From contig JAJVHY010000008.1 of NCBI GenBank assembly GCA_022072455.1, positions 46,889 to 110,888 of the forward strand: 64,000 bases of DNA. The letters run 5' to 3'. Below are positions 32,038-39,499 of this stretch, piece after piece (position 1 is the stretch's first letter; each line of letters begins with the position of its first letter). The notes beneath the pieces are model-generated. The model did no database searches. It was given only the letters and a program-made list of their open reading frames with translations, and was not told the origin of the DNA. Source of the DNA: Verrucomicrobiia bacterium. Its GTDB lineage: Bacteria > Verrucomicrobiota > Verrucomicrobiia > Palsa-1439. The position numbers were made by a program, and so were the translations under genes.

Positions 32038-33258
32038 GTGCGTGATGTACTCAAACTAACTTATTTACTGTTGGCCCTGCCTACGGTGTCATTGTGGGCA
32101 AATGACGCGCCGGTGCTGGACATGGCCAGCTCGGTCGCCGAGGCGTTGAAGAACAATCCAGAATTGCGCGCGCTGGAGGCGCGGATTGAATCGGCGCGTA
32201 AAGGTGTCGGTGTCGCGAAGGTTTACTCATTCAACCCGGAATTCAATTTCGAGGAAGGACTCGACCGGCATTTTGGCGTCAGCCAGACCATCGAGTGGCC
32301 GGGCAAACGGGCGTTGCGCACGGCGTTGGCTGGCAAAGATGTCGCAGCGGCGGAAGTGGCGCTCGACGGGTTCAAAGTGGCACTGGCCGCCGAAGTGCGG
32401 GCGCGATGGGCCGAGTTGGTGGCGGCGCAGAAGATCCTCGATGTGCGCCGCGCGGAGTTGCAGGCGGCGGAGCGGTTTCTCGATTCGGCCCGCAAACGTG
32501 TGGAAGGCGGTTTCGCGCCACGCCCCGAACGGACACAGGCGGAAGTCGAAGTGGTGAAAGCCCGGCGCGAACTGCGTGCTGCCGAAAACGCGGTGGCGGT
32601 CGGCCGGGCATCGTTGAATGTGCTGCTGGGCCGCGAGGCACAAGCGCCGTTGCAGATCGCCGGTGAATTGACCGCGCCACAGACCGACCATTCGGCCGCC
32701 CGCTGGATGGCAGCGGCGCTGGAGCGCAACACCGAACTGCGCGTGTTGCGCGTGGACATGGACAAGGCGGGGCTGTCGGTCCGGCTCGCCCGCAAGGAGG
32801 CCGCGCCGGACATCAGCGTCGAGCCGTTCTACGAATACGACCCGAAAAACGGCGCGGACAACAAGGTCGGCGTGGCCGTGACCGTGCCGTTGCCGGTCTG
32901 GCGGACCAACCGGCCGTTTGTGGATGTCGCCCAAGCCTCGGAGCGCGAAATCAGCGCGCAATATGAGAAAGCGCGCCGTGCCGTTCTCGGCGAAGTCCAG
33001 AAAGCGCACGACACGTTGCGTGCCGCGCAGGATCAATTGGCCGCGTTTACGCCGAAGCTGCAAGCCGAATTGGAAACGCAGTTGGCCGACACGCAGGAGA
33101 AATACGCCAACGGCCAGGTTTCGTTTCTGGTGTTGCTGGAAATCCAGCGCACCTATTTCGAGTATCTGCGCGATTACTATGACACGCTGAGCAACGTCCG
33201 CACGGCCCAGTCCGAACTGGAAAAAACCTCAACCACCTCACTGGAGGAACTGAAATGA
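32038..33258 (+). CDS. TolC-family outer membrane efflux channel of second system
   Basis: A 406-residue precursor starting at GTG behind CGGAGA. The signal peptide ends near LWAND. Two outer membrane efflux repeats are seen: SSVAEALKNNPELRALEARI with FNPEFNFEEGLDRHFG, and ALERNTELRVLRVDMDKAGL with VTVPLPVWRTNRPF. It is the CzcC-like partner of the adaptor at 33412 and the pump at 39500, although seven other genes stand between adaptor and pump. A His-rich lipoprotein gene overlaps its stop by 4 bases. Confidence 0.9.
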   Translation: MRDVLKLTYLLLALPTVSLWANDAPVLDMASSVAEALKNNPELRALEARIESARKGVGVAKVYSFNPEFNFEEGLDRHFGVSQTIEWPGKRALRTALAGKDVAAAEVALDGFKVALAAEVRARWAELVAAQKILDVRRAELQAAERFLDSARKRVEGGFAPRPERTQAEVEVVKARRELRAAENAVAVGRASLNVLLGREAQAPLQIAGELTAPQTDHSAARWMAAALERNTELRVLRVDMDKAGLSVRLARKEAAPDISVEPFYEYDPKNGADNKVGVAVTVPLPVWRTNRPFVDVAQASEREISAQYEKARRAVLGEVQKAHDTLRAAQDQLAAFTPKLQAELETQLADTQEKYANGQVSFLVLLEIQRTYFEYLRDYYDTLSNVRTAQSELEKTSTTSLEELK

Positions 33259-33398
33259 AACTGCTCACCATCATCATCATGGCTGCCACGCTCGCGCTGA
33301 GTATTGGCTGCGGCAAAAAAGATGAACATCAAGGGCACGACCACCGCCCCGGAGAAACCCACGACGCCCATGACCACAAGCCGGGCGACAAACACTGA
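33255..33398 (+). CDS. 47-residue His-rich lipoprotein
   Basis: ATGA overlap with the TolC-type gene. The leader IIIMAATLALSIGC ends in a lipobox; the mature part (GKKDEHQGHDHRPGETHDAH, then DHKPGDKH) has seven His among 30 residues. A lipid-anchored peptide of this kind would bind Zn, Cu or Ni in the periplasm and may feed the adaptor, whose own N-terminus is similarly His-rich. Coupled position between channel and adaptor supports this. Confidence 0.75.
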   Translation: MKLLTIIIMAATLALSIGCGKKDEHQGHDHRPGETHDAHDHKPGDKH

Positions 33399-33411
33399 AC
33401 GAGGAACTTCC

Positions 33412-34440
33412 ATGAAACAAATCATCGCCCTGATCGTCGCTGCCGGGTTGGTCTTGGTTGCCGGTTGCGGTCGGAACGCATCGTCACCGGATGACCACGA
33501 CGGACACCAGCACGGTGCCGGTGAGAAGCATGAGGAACACGCCGCCGCCAAGAAAGACGCCCACGGCCACGCCGAGCACGAGGGCGAGGAATCCCATGCC
33601 GGTGAGGAAGGCGTCGTCAAACTGTCGCCCGCTGCCGTTGCGGCCAGCAAGATCAAAACAGTCGAGGTCCGCACCGGCTCCGGCTGGGTGCGCAGCCAGT
33701 TCGTCGGCCGGCTTGATTACAACAAAGACATCACCGCCATCGTTTCCGCGCCGATGGAAGGCCGGCTGCAAAAGTGGCTGGTCAACATCGGCGACAAGGT
33801 TCGCGTGGGCGACGTGCTGGCCCACGTGCAGAACCCGCAGAACCTCGACACGCCGATCCTGTTGAAATCGCCGCTGGATGGCGAGGTGTTGGAGCGCAAG
33901 AGCGCCCTGGGCACGTGGGTCAAACCCGAAGACACGCTGTTCATCGTCGGCGACCCGTCCTCGCTCTGGGTCATCGCCGAAGTGCGCGAAGAGATGCTCG
34001 CCAAGATCATCAAGGACGCGCCCGCGCAGATTCGCGTGTTGGCGTTGCCCGACGAAACCTTGGAGGGCCGGTATCTGCGGTCGAGCGCCGCGGTCGAAAC
34101 CGAGATGCGGACCGTTGAGTACGACTACGCGGTCGCCAACCGCGACCGGCAACTGCGCGCCGGCATGTTCGCTTACGTGTCACTGGCGACGGCGCGGGTG
34201 GAGAACAAACTGCTTGTCCCCGACGAAGCCGTGCAGACGGTGCGCGGCAAGCCCACCGCGTTCATCGCGGAAGAACCCGGCCACTATCGCGTGGCGGAAC
34301 TGACTTTGGGCGAGAAGATTGACGGCCAGTGGGAAGTGCAGGCCGGCTTGCCCAACCCGGCCCAAGTCGTCACCACCGGCAGTTTCATCCTGAAATCCGA
34401 ATACCTCAAAGCCGAGATGGGCGAAGGCCACGCGCATTAA
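33412..34440 (+). CDS. RND periplasmic adaptor with His-rich N-terminus (CzcB type)
   Basis: A 342-residue lipoprotein (leader ends VLVAGC). Mature residues about 20-55 are His-rich (DDHDGHQHGAGEKHEEH, HGHAEHEGEESHAG), a metal-collecting segment known from CzcB-like adaptors. The adaptor core follows: GRLDYNKDITAIVSAPMEGR, GDKVRVGDVLAHV, SPLDGEVLERKSALGTWVKP, SLWVIAEVREE and a membrane-proximal part ending GEGHAH. There is no long coiled-coil hairpin between lipoyl halves. It links the channel at 32038 with the pump at 39500. Confidence 0.9.
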   Translation: MKQIIALIVAAGLVLVAGCGRNASSPDDHDGHQHGAGEKHEEHAAAKKDAHGHAEHEGEESHAGEEGVVKLSPAAVAASKIKTVEVRTGSGWVRSQFVGRLDYNKDITAIVSAPMEGRLQKWLVNIGDKVRVGDVLAHVQNPQNLDTPILLKSPLDGEVLERKSALGTWVKPEDTLFIVGDPSSLWVIAEVREEMLAKIIKDAPAQIRVLALPDETLEGRYLRSSAAVETEMRTVEYDYAVANRDRQLRAGMFAYVSLATARVENKLLVPDEAVQTVRGKPTAFIAEEPGHYRVAELTLGEKIDGQWEVQAGLPNPAQVVTTGSFILKSEYLKAEMGEGHAH

Positions 34441-34455
34441 GACGGGAAACTCACG

Positions 34456-34890
34456 ATGGTCAAGACTACGCAGCACATCATCCTCCAGATCGAGCCGTTC
34501 CACAGCGTGGAAGACACCACGTTGCTGCGGAGAAAACTATTGAGCATCACCGGCGTCCTTCACGTGCATGGTGTTCCCGGCACGCACAGCGTGAGCATCA
34601 CGCACGATCCCGTGCGCGCGCCGGTCGAGTTGATTTTGTGGGCGATCCGCAATACGGGCCGGCAGGCCACGGTTCTGCATCGGGCCGACAGCCGCCAACA
34701 CTGGCGCTGGATGGCGGTGGCGACGGCGACGCTGGGAGTGCTGGTGTTGCTGTGCCACTGGTGGGGCGTGCCCCGTTGGGTGGAAGCGGTAGCGCTTCTG
34801 GCCCTGTTCATGACCGGCGGCTGGCTGTTTGCCTCGGCCACCACGACAAACCAAATCAACCAAGAAGGAGTATCATGCGAACCATCGTAA
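34456..34890 (+). CDS. HMA-like membrane protein lacking CxxC
   Basis: A 144-residue protein. Residues 5-75 fold like a heavy-metal-associated domain (IILQIEPFHSVEDTTLLRRK, GVLHVHGVPGTHSVSITHDP, WAIRNTGRQATVL), but the metal-binding CxxC loop is replaced by EPFHSVE. Two membrane helices follow (VATATLGVLVLLCHWW and VEAVALLALFMTGGWLF). It looks like the front end of a P1B ATPase reduced to a stand-alone protein. It overlaps the next gene by 16 bases. Role unknown; perhaps a modulator of the ATPase at 36728. Confidence 0.6.
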   Translation: MVKTTQHIILQIEPFHSVEDTTLLRRKLLSITGVLHVHGVPGTHSVSITHDPVRAPVELILWAIRNTGRQATVLHRADSRQHWRWMAVATATLGVLVLLCHWWGVPRWVEAVALLALFMTGGWLFASATTTNQINQEGVSCEPS

Positions 34891-35285
34891 GAACAGTCCT
34901 CATCCTGATGTTGGCCGGTAGCCTCGCCACGCCGGGGTTCGCCGCGCGGCGCGGGCAGAATGTCACCGTGCGCACCGAGCACTCGGATGACCCAAAAGAG
35001 GTCGCGGGTCAGGTCACGGCAGTGGACTTGGGCAAGAATCAAATTGTTGTTAATAGCCAGAAGTTCGATGCGCCGCGTTCAACGAAGATCACGGTCAACG
35101 GCACGCCGGGGCTGTTCATGCACATCAAAGTGGGCGACCAAGTGCGCGTCAGTTACACGGTTCACACGTCCACGACGATCCGAAGCACCGGCAGGTCCAA
35201 GTCCGGATCGCGCTCCAGCAAGAGCACCAATACCGGCGGCAAGGACCAGTCCATCGAAGCGGACAGCCTCACGGTGACACGATGA
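34875..35285 (+). CDS. Exported small beta-rich protein
   Basis: A 136-residue precursor with AAGGAG ribosome site and signal peptide (TVLILMLAGSLATPGFAA). The mature part (VAGQVTAVDLGKNQIVVNSQ, TKITVNGTPGLFMHIKVGDQ, VRVSYTV) resembles OB-like domains of the DUF5666 type found in periplasmic proteins. A Ser/Lys-rich tail follows (STGRSKSGSRSSKSTNTGGK). It overlaps genes on both sides, so it is translated as part of the second efflux operon. No ligand motif is evident. Confidence 0.65.
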   Translation: MRTIVRTVLILMLAGSLATPGFAARRGQNVTVRTEHSDDPKEVAGQVTAVDLGKNQIVVNSQKFDAPRSTKITVNGTPGLFMHIKVGDQVRVSYTVHTSTTIRSTGRSKSGSRSSKSTNTGGKDQSIEADSLTVTR

Positions 35286-35662
35286 CGAACCGAATTGTTT
35301 CGAGTGTGTTGCTTGGTGTGGCGTTTACAGCAGCCGGTTGCTCCTCCTTGAGGCCGTTGACGTCTCGGCCACCGGCGACCGTGATTCGCTTGGCGTGCCC
35401 GGTCATCATCCCGGGAGCATTCGGGAGTGAAACGATCTTACCCGCCGGTGAATATCGCGCCTCGTTGGAGGATGAAAAGGGATACTACTACGCGGCGCCG
35501 GCCAAGCTCATCCTTAATGATGGCGTCGCCCGGCAACTCGATGGCGGCCTGTACTTGCGGAAGGACTCAACGGCGCTTACCCACTACTACATCGTTGGGC
35601 AGAAGCACGCCACAATTGTTAACCCCTTGAAAGTGCCAGTGCGATACGAAACGAGACCTTAA
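35282..35662 (+). CDS. Lipoprotein of unknown function
   Basis: A 126-residue precursor starting with an ATGA overlap. Leader IVSSVLLGVAFTAAGC carries the lipobox. The mature domain (ETILPAGEYRASLEDEKGYY, YAAPAKLILNDG, GGLYLRKDSTALTHYYIVG) is beta-rich and resembles small lipoproteins that guard the envelope; I do not know the family. Part of the same tightly packed operon. Confidence 0.65.
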   Translation: MTNRIVSSVLLGVAFTAAGCSSLRPLTSRPPATVIRLACPVIIPGAFGSETILPAGEYRASLEDEKGYYYAAPAKLILNDGVARQLDGGLYLRKDSTALTHYYIVGQKHATIVNPLKVPVRYETRP

Positions 35663-35675
35663 AGGAGATCAAACC

Positions 35676-36731
35676 ATGAAACACACAATCGCAGTCATCG
35701 CTTCGTTGCTCTGGTTGAATTCCATGGCGGCATTTGCTGAAGGCACGCCGAAGCTCCAGTTCGACCAAACGACCTATGACATCGGGACGACTTCGCCAGT
35801 CGCAGCCGTCACGGGCAAGTTCACGTTTCGCAATGCCGGGGACGGGGTGCTGCAAGTGCAGAAGCCGACCAGCACCTGTGGATGCACAGTGCCCAGCGTT
35901 ACACCCGACACTTACAAACCGGGCGAAAAGGGCGAAGTGACTTTTACGCTGAACCTAAGCAACGCCCGTGGGCCGTTCGAGAAACACATCACCGTTCCCT
36001 CCAACGACCCGCAGAATCCGGCGGTGAAGTTGACGGTCAAAGCCGAGGTCAAACCGATCTTCGAGGTCAGTCCGCCGCAGGTGTCTCTGGGCGACCTCCA
36101 ACGGGGCGAAACCAGGACAGTCACGATTCAGGTGAAGCGGCTCGACGGCAAGAGACTGGCCATCACCAAGACGGCGGCCGCCCAGGATTTCATCACCGTC
36201 AAGGCGACAGCGCAACCGGCCGACTCCGCACCGGGCCAAGCCGCGCAGGTCACGGTGGAGGCCAAAGCCGGCGACCAACCGCGCCGCTTTTCCGACATGC
36301 TGAACGTCTATACGGACGGAGCGTCAGAGCCGGCCTTGCGGATTCCGATCATCGGCCGGGTGTTGGGGGACATCACCTTGCAGCCCGAGGCGTTGACCTG
36401 GCTGGTCCAGAATCCCACGAACTGGCCGGGCCAGAACGCGGAATTGACGACCACGCGCCGGGTCCGGGTCTCCGCCACGCGCCCGGAGCCCTCACTGGAG
36501 TTGCGCAACGTCACGAGCGGCCTGAAAGAACTGAGCGTCGAGGTCGTGACGGTGAACACCGGTCAGACCTATGAGTTGGTGGCCAAGCTGACGCAGCCGC
36601 CGAAAGAATCAGTCCGGGCCGTCATCAGCTTTGAAACCAACCTGCCGACGCAACCCAAGATGGAGGTGCCGGTGATGATCACTGTGCTGAACACCCCAGC
36701 CACCGGGCACACACACTCACCAGCCAAATGA
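35676..36731 (+). CDS. Exported DUF1573 protein
   Basis: A 351-residue precursor with AAAGGAG ribosome site and signal peptide ending AAFAEG. The DUF1573 domain is clear: FDQTTYDIGTTSPVAAVTGK, FTFRNAGDGVLQVQKPTSTC, then GCTVP, where the C-G-C pair is diagnostic. Two further immunoglobulin-like domains follow (SPPQVSLGDLQRGETRTVTI and VRVSATRPEPSLELRNVTSG). DUF1573 proteins are abundant in Bacteroidetes and PVC bacteria and are thought to act in the envelope. It is coupled to the P1B ATPase by a 4-base overlap. Confidence 0.8.
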   Translation: MKHTIAVIASLLWLNSMAAFAEGTPKLQFDQTTYDIGTTSPVAAVTGKFTFRNAGDGVLQVQKPTSTCGCTVPSVTPDTYKPGEKGEVTFTLNLSNARGPFEKHITVPSNDPQNPAVKLTVKAEVKPIFEVSPPQVSLGDLQRGETRTVTIQVKRLDGKRLAITKTAAAQDFITVKATAQPADSAPGQAAQVTVEAKAGDQPRRFSDMLNVYTDGASEPALRIPIIGRVLGDITLQPEALTWLVQNPTNWPGQNAELTTTRRVRVSATRPEPSLELRNVTSGLKELSVEVVTVNTGQTYELVAKLTQPPKESVRAVISFETNLPTQPKMEVPVMITVLNTPATGHTHSPAK

Positions 36732-38890
36732 CACGCAACGAGCCACAGGTTGAAGCCGTGATGCAAGTAACTCATTTGAGCATTCCCGGTCTGTGCTGCG
36801 CCGATGAAGTTGCGGCGGTCGAGAAAGCACTGTTGGTCCTCCCCGGCGTGGAACGGGTACAAGGCAACGTGGTCGCGCGAACGGCGACCGTGCGCCACGA
36901 TCCGCAACGGGCCACCACCGAGCAATTGCTGGCGGCGATTGCGCGCACGGGAATGAAAGCCAGTCTCCCCGGCGCCAAACGCGACCACGGCCACGGGGTT
37001 AACGAAATCGAACGCGCACACCTCCTGTCCACAATCGCGTCGGGCGTGTTCGTCGGCCTCGGGCTAGCGGGTCACTGGCTCGGCGCGCCGGAGTGGGCGG
37101 AGATCGCGGCCTTCGGCGTCGCGGTGATTGCCGGCGGCTGGTTCATCGCGCCCAAAGCGCTCGCCGCGATTAGACGACTCTCACCGGACATGAACTTGTT
37201 GATGAGCATCGCCGTCGTGGGTGCTCTGTTCATCAAGGCGTGGGATGAAGCGGCTTCGGTGGTCTTCCTGTTCTCGCTCGCGGAGTTGCTCGAATCCTAC
37301 AGCGTCACGCGCGCACGCCGAGCGATTGAAACGCTTATGGAAGTTGCGCCCGACACCGCCTTGCTCAAAAGCGGCCATGAAGTGCCCGTGGAGGCAGTGA
37401 ACGTCGGCGAGATCATCGTGATCAAACCCGGCGCGCGCGTTCCGCTTGATGGCGTCGTAATTGCCGGCGAGTCGAATGTGAACCAAGCGCCGATTACCGG
37501 CGAATCCATGCCGGTCGAGAAGAAGCCCGGCAGCGACGTCTTTGCCGGCTCGATCAACGAACGCGGTTCGCTGGAAGTCCGCGTGACCAAGCTCTCGACC
37601 GACTCCACGCTGGCGAAGATCATTCACCTGGTCGAGGAGGCGCAGGAGCAGAAAGCCCCCGCGCAACGGTTCGTGGACGTGTTCGCCCGGTACTACACAC
37701 CGGCAGTCATCGTGTTGGCGCTGCTCATTGCCGTCGCGCCGCCGTTGCTGTTCGGACAGGCATGGGGCGCGTGGTTTTACCGGGCGCTGGTGATGTTGGT
37801 CATCGCCTGCCCCTGCGCGCTGGTGATTTCCACGCCGGTATCGGTGGTGTCCGGCCTGACCGCCGCCGCGCGCCATGGCGTGCTCATCAAAGGCGGTGCG
37901 GTGCTGGAATCGCTGGGCAAACTCCGCGCGCTGGCCGTGGACAAGACCGGCACGATTACCGAAGGCCGCCCCCGCGTGACTGACGTTGTGCCGCTGAATC
38001 AAACCGACGAACAAGAGTTGCTGCGTGTCGCCGCCGCGCTGGAGGCGCACTCGGAACATCCGTTGGCGCAAGCCATCCTCGCGCACGCGCCGGCCGCGCC
38101 GCGCGCGGAGAACTTCCAAGCGGTTGCCGGCAAGGGTGCGACCGGCGAGATCAAGGGCCACGAATACTTTATCGGCAACCACCGGCTCGTCGAAGAACTG
38201 GCCGTGTGCTCACCGGAAACGGAACGCCGCATCGAGGAAATCGAACGCCGCGCCCAAACCGCCGTCATCGTCGGCCACCGGCCACACGCCGATTGCAGGG
38301 GCGAGGTGCTCGGCGTCATCGCCATCGGCGACACGATCCGTCCACAAGCCGCCGCTGCGGTTCAACAACTGCGTCGGGCCGGTGTGCAGCGCGTCGTGAT
38401 GCTGACCGGCGACAATCGCGCCACCGCCGAAGCCATCGCAAAGCAAGCCGGCATCATCGAGGTCATTGCCGAACTCTTGCCGGATGAGAAGGTCGAGCGC
38501 GTGCGCGAACTGTTGGCCAGCGAACAACACGTCGGCATGGTCGGCGACGGCATCAACGACGCGCCGGCGCTCGCGGCGGCGTCCGTCGGCATCGCGATGG
38601 GCGTGGCCGGCACGGATGCCGCGTTGGAAACCGCTGACGTGGCATTGATGGCGGATGACCTCGGCAAGTTACCGGAAGCGATTGCATTGGGCCGGCGCAC
38701 GGAACGCATCATTCGGTTCAACATCGCGTTTGCGATCCTGATCAAACTGGTTTTTCTCGCGCTGGCCGCCACCGGCAAGGCGACGATGTGGATGGCGATT
38801 GCCGCCGACATGGGCGCATCACTGGTGGTCATCATCAACGGTTTGCGGCTGCTGGCCAGCGGGCCAAGAAGGGATTCGCGTGAGGAGTAA
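36728..38890 (+). CDS. Zn/Cd-type P1B ATPase with CCxxE HMA domain
   Basis: A 720-residue P-type ATPase. The N-terminal HMA domain has Cys23-Cys24-x-x-Glu27 (GLCCADEVAA) in place of GMxCxxC; this CCxxE form is known from Zn-transporting plant HMA2/HMA4 domains. The membrane part has CPC at 361-363, phosphorylated Asp405 in DKTGTITEG, TGESMP, and [12 protein letters not shown]. Near the C-terminal helices IAADMGASLVVIINGLRLL holds the conserved Asp-Gly of ZntA/CadA-type pumps. It exports Zn, Cd or Pb into the periplasm, where the RND system of the same operon can take them on. Overlaps the DUF1573 gene by 4 bases. Confidence 0.92.
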   Translation: MTRNEPQVEAVMQVTHLSIPGLCCADEVAAVEKALLVLPGVERVQGNVVARTATVRHDPQRATTEQLLAAIARTGMKASLPGAKRDHGHGVNEIERAHLLSTIASGVFVGLGLAGHWLGAPEWAEIAAFGVAVIAGGWFIAPKALAAIRRLSPDMNLLMSIAVVGALFIKAWDEAASVVFLFSLAELLESYSVTRARRAIETLMEVAPDTALLKSGHEVPVEAVNVGEIIVIKPGARVPLDGVVIAGESNVNQAPITGESMPVEKKPGSDVFAGSINERGSLEVRVTKLSTDSTLAKIIHLVEEAQEQKAPAQRFVDVFARYYTPAVIVLALLIAVAPPLLFGQAWGAWFYRALVMLVIACPCALVISTPVSVVSGLTAAARHGVLIKGGAVLESLGKLRALAVDKTGTITEGRPRVTDVVPLNQTDEQELLRVAAALEAHSEHPLAQAILAHAPAAPRAENFQAVAGKGATGEIKGHEYFIGNHRLVEELAVCSPETERRIEEIERRAQTAVIVGHRPHADCRGEVLGVIAIGDTIRPQAAAAVQQLRRAGVQRVVMLTGDNRATAEAIAKQAGIIEVIAELLPDEKVERVRELLASEQHVGMVGDGINDAPALAAASVGIAMGVAGTDAALETADVALMADDLGKLPEAIALGRRTERIIRFNIAFAILIKLVFLALAATGKATMWMAIAADMGASLVVIINGLRLLASGPRRDSREE

Positions 38891-38895
38891 TCGCG

Positions 38896-39147
38896 GTGTC
38901 CACGGCGAAACGACAGGCCAGAGAGGCGGCGACACGCGCAAAAGAACGTCGCAACAGCATTCTGTTGTTGGTGGTGCTTGTCGTGATCTTTGGCCTCGGC
39001 CTTGCGCTTCACTACTACTTCTTCCACCGCAAAGGCGCATCGCATCCCCACCGCTTTCCGCATCGTCAGCGGATACCGTGGGGCTTAAGCGAAACGGAAA
39101 CCGACAAAGCCGGCACGAACCAGCCGAATAAGGAGACATCCCCATGA
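38896..39147 (+). CDS. Small membrane protein with basic N-terminus
   Basis: An 83-residue protein starting at GTG behind GAGGAG. A basic start (AKRQAREAATRAKERRN) is followed by one membrane helix (SILLLVVLVVIFGLGLALHY) and a His/Pro-rich tail (KGASHPHRFPHRQRIPW). It overlaps the P-II gene by 4 bases. Possibly an accessory metal-binding or pump-assembly subunit. Family not recognised. Confidence 0.6.
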   Translation: MSTAKRQAREAATRAKERRNSILLLVVLVVIFGLGLALHYYFFHRKGASHPHRFPHRQRIPWGLSETETDKAGTNQPNKETSP

Positions 39148-39476
39148 AAACCATTGTTGCTGTCATTAAACCGATCAAGCTTGAGCCGGTGCGCGAGGCG
39201 CTGGCCGCCATTGGGCTGCGCGGCCTGACGGTGTCGCGCGTCGAGGGCTGCGGGCACGGGCGACCGGAAATCCATCGCGGTAGCGAGTACACCGGCGATT
39301 TGTTGGAGCGGCTGAAGGTCGAGCTGGTGTTGCCGGATAATGGCGTCGAGGAAGCGGTCCGCGCGATCCAGACCGCCGCCCATACCGGCCACGCGGGCGA
39401 CGGCATCATCGCCGTGTATCCTACGACGGAAATCATCCGCATCAGTACCGGGGAGAAAGGCGAGCCGGCGCTGTAG
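39144..39476 (+). CDS. P-II signalling protein of the metal-efflux-associated type
   Basis: A 110-residue protein with the P-II fold: MKTIVAVIKPIKLEPVREAL, GLRGLTVSRVEGCGHGRPE, LERLKVELVLPD, AAHTGHAGDGIIAVYP, EIIRISTGEKGEPAL. The T-loop (GCGHGRPEIHRGSEYTGDLL) lacks the usual GlnB uridylylation Tyr context and has Cys and His instead. It sits 23 bases before the RND pump. A distinct group of P-II proteins encoded next to heavy-metal RND genes has been described, and this fits it. It may gate efflux according to a nucleotide or metal signal. Confidence 0.85.
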   Translation: MKTIVAVIKPIKLEPVREALAAIGLRGLTVSRVEGCGHGRPEIHRGSEYTGDLLERLKVELVLPDNGVEEAVRAIQTAAHTGHAGDGIIAVYPTTEIIRISTGEKGEPAL

Positions 39477-39499
39477 CTGGTTGCAAGGAGATTACTGAC

